NCBI GenBank assembly: GCA_965261925.1 | Contig: OZ253486.1 | Span: 1,612,001-1,676,000 of the forward strand | Reading direction: 5' to 3' | Length of the DNA stretch: 64,000 bases | Origin: Bin87 sp965261925 | Lineage (GTDB): Bacteria > Chloroflexota > Dehalococcoidia > Lucifugimonadales > UBA3495 | Shown here: one piece after another, positions 43,397 to 51,190 of the stretch | Layout of the letters: each line of letters begins with the position of its first letter | How positions within the stretch are numbered: position 1 is the first letter of the stretch | Program-made: the position numbers and the translations under genes | Notes under the pieces: generated by a model | Databases searched by the model: none | Told to the model about the DNA's origin: nothing | The model's input: only the letters and a program-made list of their open reading frames with translations

Positions 43397-43856
43397 CGAT
43401 TGTCCTCTGGAAAGAGTGGTGCGATAACGGTCGTGGCCGGCCGTCAAAACCGGCGCGACCGTTGGGCAAGTAAAGCACAGGGCAAATGGGGGGTCAAGTT
43501 GACCGACACTCGCGGCTGGTGACCGGCCGCCGCCCCTGAGATCGCCTAAAACAAGCCGCAACTGCCATCCGCAACAGTGGGAATTTTGTCATCGCTGCCG
43601 CGCCCGGATCGTCCTGCGGCGCTCGACTACCGATACTGCCGTGATTACATAACTGCATTGATGCGGCGTAGGATCCGGGGTCGCAGTGCGGCAGAAACCG
43701 TATAGCAACTTGCCGCCAACCGCGCGTTCGTTGGTCGGGTCATCCGTGAAGACAATAATCGAGGGGCGCTGACGGGCGCCTCCCCAAATGGACGCTGCAT
43801 CGTGACTTTGCTAAACTTGCGCCGACTATTGGTCTCAACACGAGGAGAGTCAACAA
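43397..43856. other. 460-bp gap upstream of the Sec-containing binding protein
   Basis: No gene seen in either strand. It should hold the promoter of the minus-strand five-gene run and that of the plus-strand binding protein, but I find no convincing -35/-10 pair. A GC-rich inverted segment (GGGGCGCTGACGGGCGCCTCCCC) lies near 43755. Confidence 0.4.
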
Positions 43857-44780
43857 ATGAAGAAGGTTGTCAGCGAAATCAGCGGTGTGGTGTTCAGCCT
43901 TCCCTGGCTGGTTGCCCGGGACGAAGGGCTGTTCGAAGCCGAGGGCATCGACATGGAATTCGTCACCGCGGTCAGCAGTGGTCGGGTCACCCCCACCGAA
44001 AGCCCGGAAGACGTCAATCCTATCCTCGGCCATGTGGCTTTCGAGGACGCTCAGGTGGCAATCTACCGCGCTTGAGAGGAAGGTCAGGTCCGTCGGGCCT
44101 ATGAAAGCAAACAGGGCGCTCGCATCATCGCCCTCCGTTCTGCAGTTGCCACTCAGGCTATCCTGGTGCATCCGGACTCTCCTCACTACTACCCGGGAAC
44201 CTTGGGCAACAAACCGGTGGCCGTCCAGTTCCACGCCGGGTCCCACTACGTCGCGCTGCGGCTGCTGTCGGGGTATCTGCCCAAGGATAAGCTGAAGCTG
44301 GTCCATTACGGCTCGCCTCAGTTCCGGTTTGAGGCCCTCATGAACGGCGAGGTCGCCGCTGCCGCCCTCATGGAACCCTGGATCACCCTGGCTGAAAAGT
44401 TGGGTTGCCGTCCGGTTTGTGAGGGTCATTACCTGGGCGCCGAGAACGCCAGCGACAACATGGACGAGGAAACTTTCGCCGCCATCAATAGGGCCGTCGC
44501 CAAGGCGGTGGACCGGATCAACGCCGACAAGCGCAGGTATCTCCGGTATCTCATCGACGAGCCGCGGTTCGCCGCAGTCGCGGCGCAGCACGGTGGGGTC
44601 ACTCCCGAAGACTTCCACCTGCCCCGCCTCCGCTACTCCTACAACACCCCTTACACCGACGAGATAGTCGAGGACACCTACCACTGGATGGTTGGTTGGG
44701 ATCTGCTGGACGGCGCCGCTTGCAGCGCAGACCTCGTGGACAACCGCCTGGCCGAACCGGCGGCGGCCGCCGCCGATTAG
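43857..44780 (+). CDS. NMT1/THI5-like ABC substrate-binding protein, probable selenoprotein (Sec at TGA codon 73)
   Basis: Read through the TGA at 44073-44075, this is a continuous 307-residue periplasmic-binding-protein-like fold. It starts MKKVVSEISGVVFSLPWLVA and RDEGLFEAEGIDMEFV, typical of NMT1/THI5-like proteins for thiamine precursors, nitrate, taurine or sulfonates. After codon 72 (QVAIYRA) comes TGA, then EEGQVRRAYESKQGARIIAL, followed by LVHPDSP, TLGNKPVAVQFHAGSHYVAL and EPWITLAEKLG. Both halves are needed for the fold. As I recall, relatives have a cysteine here (CEWG); this is unverified. No signal peptide is seen. ATG 43857 has a GGAGAG site. It precedes a split TPP decarboxylase. 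Confidence 0.78.
44086..44100 (+). promoter_or_regulatory. candidate bacterial SECIS hairpin (binding-protein gene)
   Basis: A 6-bp stem (AGGTCC / GGGCCT, one wobble) closes the 3-base loop GTC. The loop begins 16 bases after the TGA and its first base is G followed by T, matching the bacterial SECIS rule set. Confidence 0.6.
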
Positions 44781-44945
44781 TCGTCGCGTCTCCACCGATC
44801 ACGTCGGCGGTCACCACACGCTGAACATCCAAACCCCCAGCGTTGTCGGTACCGCCGATTGACGCCGGATAGCGAGCCGGGTATACCTGTTGCCCGCAAC
44901 CCGGCACTCCCGATTGCCCCCAACACTTCGAGGCAGGTATCACCC

Positions 44946-45455
44946 ATGGCCGAACTGAGTCCCGCCCGCATCCTGGCGGAGTTGAAGAAGAATGGCGCTA
45001 CCCACGTGGTCTGGCTGCCTGACAGCGAGACCAACTTCCTCTATGTATTGATGAGCGAGGAACCGAGCCTGGACCTGGTGCCCGTCAGTCGTGAGGGCCA
45101 CGCTTTCTCCACCGCTGCCGGCCTCGCCGCCGGGGGCAAGAAGCCCGTTATCCTGATCCAGAATACCGGCATGATGGAGTCCGGCGATTCCCTGCGCGGT
45201 TGGGGTTTGGGCATGAATGTACCGGTCGTCATGATGGTCGGGTATCGTGGCTGGACCCGCCACGGCGTTATCACCGACACCGCCGCGTTCTACACCGAGC
45301 GCTTCCTCCACGCTTTCAACATCAACTATTATCTGGTCGAATCTGATGAGGACGCCGACCGCATATCCATCGCCTTTGCCGAGGCGCAGCGGGAGAAGCG
45401 TCCCGTCGCCGTCCTCGTTGGCGACGAGTACCACGGCTTCAACGTCAGCCGCTGA
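44946..45455 (+). CDS. thiamine-pyrophosphate enzyme, N-terminal (Pyr) subunit, sulfopyruvate decarboxylase alpha-like
   Basis: A 169-residue protein equal to the pyrimidine-binding half of a TPP decarboxylase. Motifs are THVVWLPDSETNFLY, VSREGHAFSTAAGLAAGGKK with the cofactor-activating glutamate, and the IQNTGMMESGDSLRGW helix. Split decarboxylases of this type include sulfopyruvate decarboxylase (ComD/ComE) and phosphonopyruvate decarboxylase. The open frame extends 29 codons upstream; ATG 44946 is chosen. It lies 27 bp upstream of its partner and 165 bp after the Sec-containing binding protein, hinting at uptake and decarboxylation of an organic acid such as a sulfonate. Confidence 0.83.
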   Translation: MAELSPARILAELKKNGATHVVWLPDSETNFLYVLMSEEPSLDLVPVSREGHAFSTAAGLAAGGKKPVILIQNTGMMESGDSLRGWGLGMNVPVVMMVGYRGWTRHGVITDTAAFYTERFLHAFNINYYLVESDEDADRISIAFAEAQREKRPVAVLVGDEYHGFNVSR

Positions 45456-45482
45456 TCAACGCACATAACGGAAGTGACCATC

Positions 45483-46073
45483 ATGATGAAAACGGCGGAA
45501 ATGCTGGAAATCTTCAACAGGCATCGCGGCGACGCCGTGGTGATACCCGGCCGGGGTGGCCGGTATTGGGTCGAACTGAGCGACCAGCCCAACCGTGACC
45601 TCCCTCTCGGCGACCCCGCCATGGGCGGCCATGCCTCCTTTGCCCTGGGCCTCGCCCTCGCCATCCCGGACCAGCGCGTGGTGTTGTTCGACTCCGAAGG
45701 CGACGTGTTGATGGGCATGGGCGCTCTTCCCACAATCGCTGAGAAGGCGCCGTCCAACCTCTACCATTTCATGCTGGACAACGGGGTGTATGCCACCACC
45801 GGCGGTCAACCCGTGCCGAACGCGGAGCAGATGGAATATGAGGTCGTCGCCCAGGGCTGCGGCTATCCGTCCACCTACGCCATCGACAACCTGGAAGACT
45901 TCGTGAGCCAGATCGAAGAGATCCTCAGCCAACCGGGCCCCGTTTTCGTTGCTCTGAAAATCGACCCCGAAATTATCAACGAGCCCATCAACGCCCGTCC
46001 CCAGTGGCAGCGCAAGACCCGCAACCAGTCCGTCGCCGATATGCAGAGCGAACTGGGTATTTCCATCGGGTGA
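45483..46073 (+). CDS. thiamine-pyrophosphate enzyme, C-terminal (PP) subunit, sulfopyruvate decarboxylase beta-like
   Basis: A 196-residue pyrophosphate/magnesium-binding half of a TPP enzyme. The TPP motif runs from EGDVLMGMGALPTIAEKAPS to HFMLDNGVYATTGGQP, i.e. GD...about 27 residues...N. It also shows DPAMGGHASFALGLALA. With the preceding subunit it makes a complete decarboxylase-type enzyme. GTG 45474 and ATG 45483 are both possible starts; the ATG is used. The family cannot be distinguished between sulfopyruvate, phosphonopyruvate and other 2-oxo acids from sequence alone. Confidence 0.83.
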   Translation: MMKTAEMLEIFNRHRGDAVVIPGRGGRYWVELSDQPNRDLPLGDPAMGGHASFALGLALAIPDQRVVLFDSEGDVLMGMGALPTIAEKAPSNLYHFMLDNGVYATTGGQPVPNAEQMEYEVVAQGCGYPSTYAIDNLEDFVSQIEEILSQPGPVFVALKIDPEIINEPINARPQWQRKTRNQSVADMQSELGISIG

Positions 46074-46120
46074 CACCCCCGGCGGGACGCCGATGACCAG
46101 CAGTTAATTGACATAAGTTG

Positions 46121-47010
46121 TGAGGCGATTTCGCTACTCCGTTTTTAGGGCGACCATGACGAAGTGCGATCATTAGAGCTACGGATTGCGAGATCCAATG
46201 ACCTGACACGTTCCGCTGATGCCCAGACAGAAGCGTGCAGGTCACTGAGTCTCGATTACAAGAGATCGCCAGCCCGAGCATTGCCTAAAAACTCTCGGAA
46301 ACGCCCGACTTGTGGAGCAAGATTACGACTTTTGGGCAACTTCGAAAATGAGGGCCATAGTAGGGATGCCATGAACAGTGCAATTGACGTACGAAGCCGT
46401 AGATGTACATGTGGTCACCACGGCGGGTTACACGGAGAGGTCCAAGAGTGCGCCGACATGTGCATGGTCACATTCACGATGCAAGACTATCCTCCGGGGT
46501 ACTTCGCATTCAAATATCAGGTCAAATCAGGTTCTGCTATCAACACTTGCCCAAATTGCGAGTTGACGATTCTGGAACAGTTCGTGCGTGACGCACGCGA
46601 GCAGGACCCCTTGACTATCAGCGCGCGCATGCAACGAGCAGCGTTGGCCAAGATCGAGGACATTGAGTTGCTACGTACAGGCAAAATCGTCAGTAACCGA
46701 CACCGCGAGCAAGCCGTGCAAACTCATGGCGAACGGACATGATGAAACGTCGTCGGGTAGCCCCTTTTCAAACTCTGTCAAAATGGTAAGGGGTTTTTGG
46801 CGGCCTCGTCCATAAACGCCGACTTTTGGAGCAGGGCCGGGACCTTTGCGGCAGAACGAGACTTCATGGGCAAGGCGACCAGCCCGCGTAAACCATATTG
46901 CACCGGGTGGACAAAGGGTAAGGCGGCTACGATACGAGATTCGCGAAATCGCCTCGCGATGGAAGAATTCCGTAACATTGAGAGGACAAAAAGAGTAGCG
47001 AAATCGCCTC
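46121..47010. mobile_element. 890-bp low-GC segment bounded by perfect 19-bp inverted repeats (possible mobile element)
   Basis: TGAGGCGATTTCGCTACTC (46121-46139) recurs exactly inverted at 46992-47010, and a further 13-bp copy of its core lies at 46943-46955. Base composition inside is visibly lower in GC than the neighbours. It holds a small cysteine-rich gene (46371-46742) but no recognisable transposase. No target-site duplication is evident. It may be a non-autonomous transposon, an IS remnant or a recombination cassette. Confidence 0.55.
46371..46742 (+). CDS. hypothetical cysteine-rich protein (zinc-ribbon-like)
   Basis: A 123-residue protein I do not recognise. It has a CTCGHH cluster near the start, more cysteines in ECADMCM, and a CPNC near the middle, so four to six cysteine/histidine ligands could form a zinc finger. 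The second half (EQFVRDAREQDPLT, RAALAKIEDIELLRTG) is helical and charged. Codon use is AT-rich compared with neighbours, suggesting acquisition. ATG 46371 is the best start. The whole frame lies within the inverted-repeat-bounded segment. Confidence 0.45.
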   Translation: MNSAIDVRSRRCTCGHHGGLHGEVQECADMCMVTFTMQDYPPGYFAFKYQVKSGSAINTCPNCELTILEQFVRDAREQDPLTISARMQRAALAKIEDIELLRTGKIVSNRHREQAVQTHGERT

Positions 47011-47160
47011 ATAAATCGCGGTCCGTTACCGACCGAGTTCTGCGTCCATGCTGGTATCATGGATTCAGGCTTGATCCGGCGAGGTTCGGATCGCATATCA
47101 ACGAGACCAATGCCGCGCTGACGACGCCTGTAACCGGGTCGCGGCGCCAGGAGGCGGGTG
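46743..47160. other. 418-bp gap, right part of the low-GC segment and uvrC leader
   Basis: No convincing gene; short minus-strand frames in 46778-46978 look like decayed coding sequence but match nothing I know. It holds the right 19-bp inverted repeat and the 13-bp core copy. Confidence 0.45.
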
Positions 47161-47496
47161 ATGCCGAGCAAGGGCAAACGGGTGGCGTCCCGACAGAACA
47201 ACCTGCGTCGCCGTCGTGGCGGCGCGAACCGTGCGACCGCCGGGCAGGACCCCGCCAGCGCGTCGCCGGTGGCGTCCGCAGTTGCTGAAGCCGAGGCGGA
47301 TCGTCCGTCCGCAACCGCTGCGGCCCCGGCCGCCTCCTCGGCCACTTCGGCCATCGGAAGGCCCGTCGCCGCGTCCCGTGGGCGCCGGTTTGATCGTCCC
47401 GCGGCGTACAACTATGTTGGCTCCGAGCTCACGCGCATCGGAATCTTTTCCGGCGTGTTGGTGGTGGTGTTGGTCGCCGTTTCCTTCGTACTTTAG
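47161..47496 (+). CDS. small basic protein with one C-terminal membrane helix
   Basis: A 111-residue protein of unknown function. The first third is strongly basic (KGKRVASRQNNLRRRRGG), the middle is Ala/Ser/Pro-rich and presumably disordered, and the last 20 residues (IGIFSGVLVVVLVAVSFVL) form a single transmembrane helix. Such a tail-anchored layout would place the basic part in the cytoplasm. The ribosome site AGGAGG precedes it; GTG 47158 is the alternative start. It lies 28 bp upstream of uvrC and is probably co-transcribed. Confidence 0.6.
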   Translation: MPSKGKRVASRQNNLRRRRGGANRATAGQDPASASPVASAVAEAEADRPSATAAAPAASSATSAIGRPVAASRGRRFDRPAAYNYVGSELTRIGIFSGVLVVVLVAVSFVL

Positions 47497-47524
47497 GCCC
47501 CGCGCATGAGGCAGGGATTGGACC

Positions 47525-49381
47525 GTGGTTCGGCAGGAATTCGACCACCGCGTATTGGTGACCCCCGAACGTCCCGGCGTTTATCTGATGAAGAACGCTG
47601 GCGGGGCGGTCATTTACGTCGGTAAGGCTGCGGTTCTTCGCAACCGGCTCCGCTCCTATTTCGGCTCCCCCGCCGGCCTGGATCGCAAGACCCGGCGCAT
47701 GGTCAGTGAGCTGGCTGACTTCGAATACATCGTCACCGATACCGAGGCCGAGGCCCTCATCCTTGAGAATACCCTCATCAAGCGCCACCGGCCTTATTTC
47801 AATGTCCGCCTCAAGGACGACAAAACCTATCCGTACCTGAAAGTGGACCTGGCAGAGGACTTCCCCCGGGTGTACATCACGCGGGGCGTCCACAAGGACG
47901 GCGCCCGCTACTTTGGGCCCTTCGCCAGCGCGGGCAGCGTCCGCAAGTCCATGGACCTGGTCAAAAAGCTGTTCCCCTACCGTTCCTGCACCAAGAAGAT
48001 CACCGGAACCGACCCGCGCCCCTGCCTCGAATACTATATCCACCGCTGTGTCGCTCCCTGCGCCGGCCTGGCCAGCCAGGACGAGTACGCCGAGGTCGTC
48101 AAACAGGTGATCCTGTTCCTGGAAGGCAACACCGAGATGGTCACCGGCCAGCTCCGTGACAAGATGGAAGCGGCCGCCGAGGACCTGGAATTTGAGCGCG
48201 CCGCCGTGCTGCGCGACCAGATGGGCGCCATCCAGAAGTTCGAGGAGGAGCGCACCGTTAAAGTCGATTCCGGCCGTCTCACTGACCTTGACGCGATCGC
48301 TGTCTCCAACGCCGCCAACGAGACGTGGGTTGAAGTGTTCTTCATCCGGCGCGGCAAACTGATCGGCCGCGATCATTTCTTCATGGAGGGCCCACAGGAC
48401 GACGAACCCGGCGAGATCATTGCTCAGTTCGTCCAGCAGTTCTACGCTACCGCTCTCGAGGTGCCCCCCACCGTCCTGGTGCAGCACGATCCGCCCGTGG
48501 AGGACGGTCAGCTTCTGCAGGATTTTCTGCGGAGCCGGCGCGGAGGCGCGGTTCGCCTGTATCGCCCCCAGCGCGGCGAAAACCGCCAGCTGATGGAGGT
48601 GGTGGCCACAAACGCCATCGAGGGCCTCGCCCAGCATCGGGTCAAGTGGCTGAACCGCTCCGATGCCATCCAGGGCGCGTTGACCGAGCTGGAGGAGGAA
48701 CTGAGTCTGCCCACGGCCCCGCGGCGCATGGAGTGCTACGACGTCTCGCACATCCAGGGCAGCAACCTGGTCGGCAGCATGGTGGTGTTCGACGACGGCA
48801 AGCCCCGCACTCGCGATTACCGTCGCTTCAAAATCAAGGCCGTGGAGGGCGTGGACGATTACGCCAGCATGAAAGAGATGCTGACCCGTCGGTTCAAGCG
48901 CCTGAGCCAGGCCATCGCCAACCCGGACCCCGACGGCAAGGTTGATACGTGGGGAGTCCTGCCGGATCTGGTCATCATTGACGGCGGGAAGGGCCACCTC
49001 TCCGCAGCCCAGGAGGTGATGCTCCACCTGGGTTTGGAGCAGATCCCCCTGTGCTCCCTGGCCAAGGAAAACGAGGAAATCTTTGTCCCCCATACGCCTG
49101 AATCCATCGTCCTCCCCCGCGATTCTCAGGCCCTCTACCTCATGCAGCGCATACGCGACGAAGCTCACCGATTTGCCATCAGCTTCCACCGCAACCTGCG
49201 CTCCAAGAGCAGCCTGAAATCGCCCATCGACATGGTTACCGGCATCGGCCCCAAGCGCAAGCGTATGTTGCTCCGCCGATTTGGCTCCCTCCAGGGCATC
49301 AAGGAAGCCACCGTCGAGGACATCGCGGCGGTTCCCGGCCTGACCCGATCGCTCGCGGTCCGGCTGAAACAGACCATCTGA
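47525..49381 (+). CDS. uvrC: excinuclease ABC subunit C
   Basis: Makes both incisions in nucleotide excision repair. The GIY-YIG domain begins GVYLMKNAGGAVIYVGKA, followed by LIKRHRPYFNVRLKDDKTYPYLKV. A UVR motif (EDLEFERAAVLRDQM) follows around residue 220, then the RNase H-like endonuclease block ECYDVSHIQGSNLVGSMVVFDDG, and a C-terminal helix-hairpin-helix pair (VTGIGPKRKRMLLRRFGS, VEDIAAVPGLTRSLA). Its 618 residues are standard. GTG 47525 is the start. Long open frames on the opposite strand are shadows of its codon use. Confidence 0.97.
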   Translation: MVRQEFDHRVLVTPERPGVYLMKNAGGAVIYVGKAAVLRNRLRSYFGSPAGLDRKTRRMVSELADFEYIVTDTEAEALILENTLIKRHRPYFNVRLKDDKTYPYLKVDLAEDFPRVYITRGVHKDGARYFGPFASAGSVRKSMDLVKKLFPYRSCTKKITGTDPRPCLEYYIHRCVAPCAGLASQDEYAEVVKQVILFLEGNTEMVTGQLRDKMEAAAEDLEFERAAVLRDQMGAIQKFEEERTVKVDSGRLTDLDAIAVSNAANETWVEVFFIRRGKLIGRDHFFMEGPQDDEPGEIIAQFVQQFYATALEVPPTVLVQHDPPVEDGQLLQDFLRSRRGGAVRLYRPQRGENRQLMEVVATNAIEGLAQHRVKWLNRSDAIQGALTELEEELSLPTAPRRMECYDVSHIQGSNLVGSMVVFDDGKPRTRDYRRFKIKAVEGVDDYASMKEMLTRRFKRLSQAIANPDPDGKVDTWGVLPDLVIIDGGKGHLSAAQEVMLHLGLEQIPLCSLAKENEEIFVPHTPESIVLPRDSQALYLMQRIRDEAHRFAISFHRNLRSKSSLKSPIDMVTGIGPKRKRMLLRRFGSLQGIKEATVEDIAAVPGLTRSLAVRLKQTI

Positions 49382-49421
49382 CCGGACCGACGCATCCGGT
49401 GTCGGTCGCCGGGGTACTCCC

Positions 49422-50348
49422 ATGAACCCGCCAGACCGACACCGAGAACCTGTTACGCCATCCGATACCGCAACGCGTCCTCCGGAGGGCTTGGCCTTGC
49501 CGTCAGATATCAGCGCCATCGGCGAGCAGATCCGCGAATCCCTGGGCCAGGATCGGGTCGGTGTCGCGCTGACTTTGCTCCGCGAGATGTTGGCGGCCGA
49601 CCAGGGGGTCTTCCTGGCGCGGGTGCGGCGCGCCGAGCAGCGTTCGCTGGTTGCCCTGCTGCCGACAAACGAATTGTCTGACATCCTGGACGAGACGCCC
49701 ACGGACGCGGCCGTCGCCATTGTCAGAGAGTTGCCGGCGAAACGGGCCGCCGAACTCCTGGATGATGTCGATTCCCATACCGTCGCCGACATTCTGCTGG
49801 AGTTGCCCGAATCAGGAGCGGCAGCAATAGTCGCGGGACTGCACCGGCCGCAGGATGTGGTTCCGCTGCTGCAGTACCCTCCCGATACCGCCGGCGGGAT
49901 GATGACGCTCGACTTCCCTCGTGTCCGGCAGTACATCACGGCCGGCAACTCCCTGGACGCCCTGCGGTTGTTCGGCGAGGACGCCGAGGGTTTCGGGTGG
50001 GTGTGCGTTCTCGATGACGAGCGGCGCCTCGTCGGTGCGGTTAGCATCACCCAGCTGGCCCTTTCCAGTCCCGCCAGGCTGGCGGGCGAACTGGCTGACC
50101 GTCACGGACATCGCCTGGTGTCCGTGTCGCCGGACACCGATCGGGAAGATGCCCACGGCCTGATGTCCCGGTATTCGATGGGCATAATCCCGGTCGTTGA
50201 CGAGAGCCGCCGGGTGCTGGGCGTTATCCGGGCTGAGGAGGCGATGCAGATCGGAGAAGAAGAGGCTGAGGAGGACATGCTGCGCATCGCGTCGGCCCCG
50301 GGTGAGAGGGTATTCGGTCCGTTGCATTTGTCGAACCCTGCTGCCTAA
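49422..50348 (+). CDS. soluble MgtE-N plus CBS-domain protein without a channel domain
   Basis: 308 residues. Residues about 45-170 form the helical MgtE N domain (ALLPTNELSDILDETP, AAELLDDVDSHTVADILLELP, VVPLLQYPPDTAGGMMT), and about 175-290 form two CBS repeats ending in SMGIIPVVDESRRVLGVI. In MgtE magnesium channels a five-helix membrane domain follows; here the protein stops after EEDMLRIASAPGERVFG, and the downstream sequence encodes a different gene. So this is a stand-alone sensor half. It could sense magnesium or nucleotides for another partner. Follows uvrC by about 40 bp. Confidence 0.8.
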   Translation: MNPPDRHREPVTPSDTATRPPEGLALPSDISAIGEQIRESLGQDRVGVALTLLREMLAADQGVFLARVRRAEQRSLVALLPTNELSDILDETPTDAAVAIVRELPAKRAAELLDDVDSHTVADILLELPESGAAAIVAGLHRPQDVVPLLQYPPDTAGGMMTLDFPRVRQYITAGNSLDALRLFGEDAEGFGWVCVLDDERRLVGAVSITQLALSSPARLAGELADRHGHRLVSVSPDTDREDAHGLMSRYSMGIIPVVDESRRVLGVIRAEEAMQIGEEEAEEDMLRIASAPGERVFGPLHLSNPAA

Positions 50349-50415
50349 CTGCCTTGCCATAAATCCCGGAGTTACTTTACTATTGGGGCTGGCGCAGGTG
50401 CGCCCGGGGGTGAGG

Positions 50416-51099
50416 ATGAACAAGCTCAGCATCACGTTGCCAGCTGGCAGTCAGGTCTGCATTGAATCTGATGATCCTGGGCTCGTTCGCGAAGTCCTTT
50501 ATTCTTTCATGCCCCAGCTCATAGGCGCCAACGGCGCCGCGTCGGACCCGCCCGTCGCCATATCCGTGGAACCGCCGATACTATCCAACGGCCACGCCGC
50601 GAACAATGGCTCGGTGCATCACGCTGCCGAGCCACAACCGGCACCGGTTGTCATTGCCGAAAACCATGAGGCTCCTCCGGTCGCTCCCGCCGTCTCCGTC
50701 GTCCAGATCGCCCCGCCACCTCCCACGGCGGCTCTGGAACGCGAACCCGGCCTGTTTCAGACCGGAGCCGCGGAACCGATGTCGCCTTCCGAGCATGAAT
50801 TCATCGCCTTCTGCCAACGTGTCAACCCGCTGGGGGATATGCGCCGGGTGGTGGTGGCTGCCGAGGCGGGGCATCGATACCTCAATATACCCAGCGTCGA
50901 TCCTGATAGCCTGGCGCATCTGTTCACGCTGGCCGGTTGGCCGATCCCGCATAGCTTCGTCCAGACGCTGCGCAACGCCGCGCGAACGAAGTTCCGGTGG
51001 CTGGAGCGGATACCCGGTCTGTCCGGCCACTACAAGGTGACCAATACCGGCCGCAGCATCGTCCTCGGCGAAAGCGAGGCCAAGTCCGAAGCCGAATAA
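50416..51099 (+). CDS. hypothetical protein
   Basis: 227 residues, not recognised. The N-terminus (MNKLSITLPAGSQVCIESDD) is compact. A disordered Ala/Pro-rich middle (around residues 55-110) leads to a C-terminal helical domain, EHEFIAFCQRVNPLGDMRRVVVAAEAGHRYLNIP then HLFTLAGWPIPHSFVQTLRNAARTKFRWLERI, which could be a winged-helix-like or DNA-binding fold. ATG 50416 follows a GGGGGTGAGG site. Lies between the MgtE-like gene and the aldehyde dehydrogenase. Confidence 0.6.
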   Translation: MNKLSITLPAGSQVCIESDDPGLVREVLYSFMPQLIGANGAASDPPVAISVEPPILSNGHAANNGSVHHAAEPQPAPVVIAENHEAPPVAPAVSVVQIAPPPPTAALEREPGLFQTGAAEPMSPSEHEFIAFCQRVNPLGDMRRVVVAAEAGHRYLNIPSVDPDSLAHLFTLAGWPIPHSFVQTLRNAARTKFRWLERIPGLSGHYKVTNTGRSIVLGESEAKSEAE

Positions 51100-51190
51100 G
51101 CGGGCCCGGGCTCGTGTAGTACAATGATGTTTGCCGCCGTGCGTCGTGCATCGGTGAGCTTGTTCCGGTTCGCTTTTCAGGAGTTTCACC

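Noticed and set aside
44166..44780. A shorter binding-protein gene starting after the TGA
   Set aside because: It would be half a binding-protein fold, with a clean in-frame connection to the upstream half through the TGA.
46778..46978. Possible transposase remnant inside the low-GC segment
   Set aside because: The frame is short, has no catalytic residues of known transposases and no family resemblance; only the inverted-repeat ends are supported.
47429..50050. An 873-codon open frame antisense to uvrC and the MgtE-like gene
   Set aside because: Its composition (Arg/Ser/His-rich) reflects the codon bias of the sense genes; it has no ribosome site, no recognisable domain and covers a certain uvrC.
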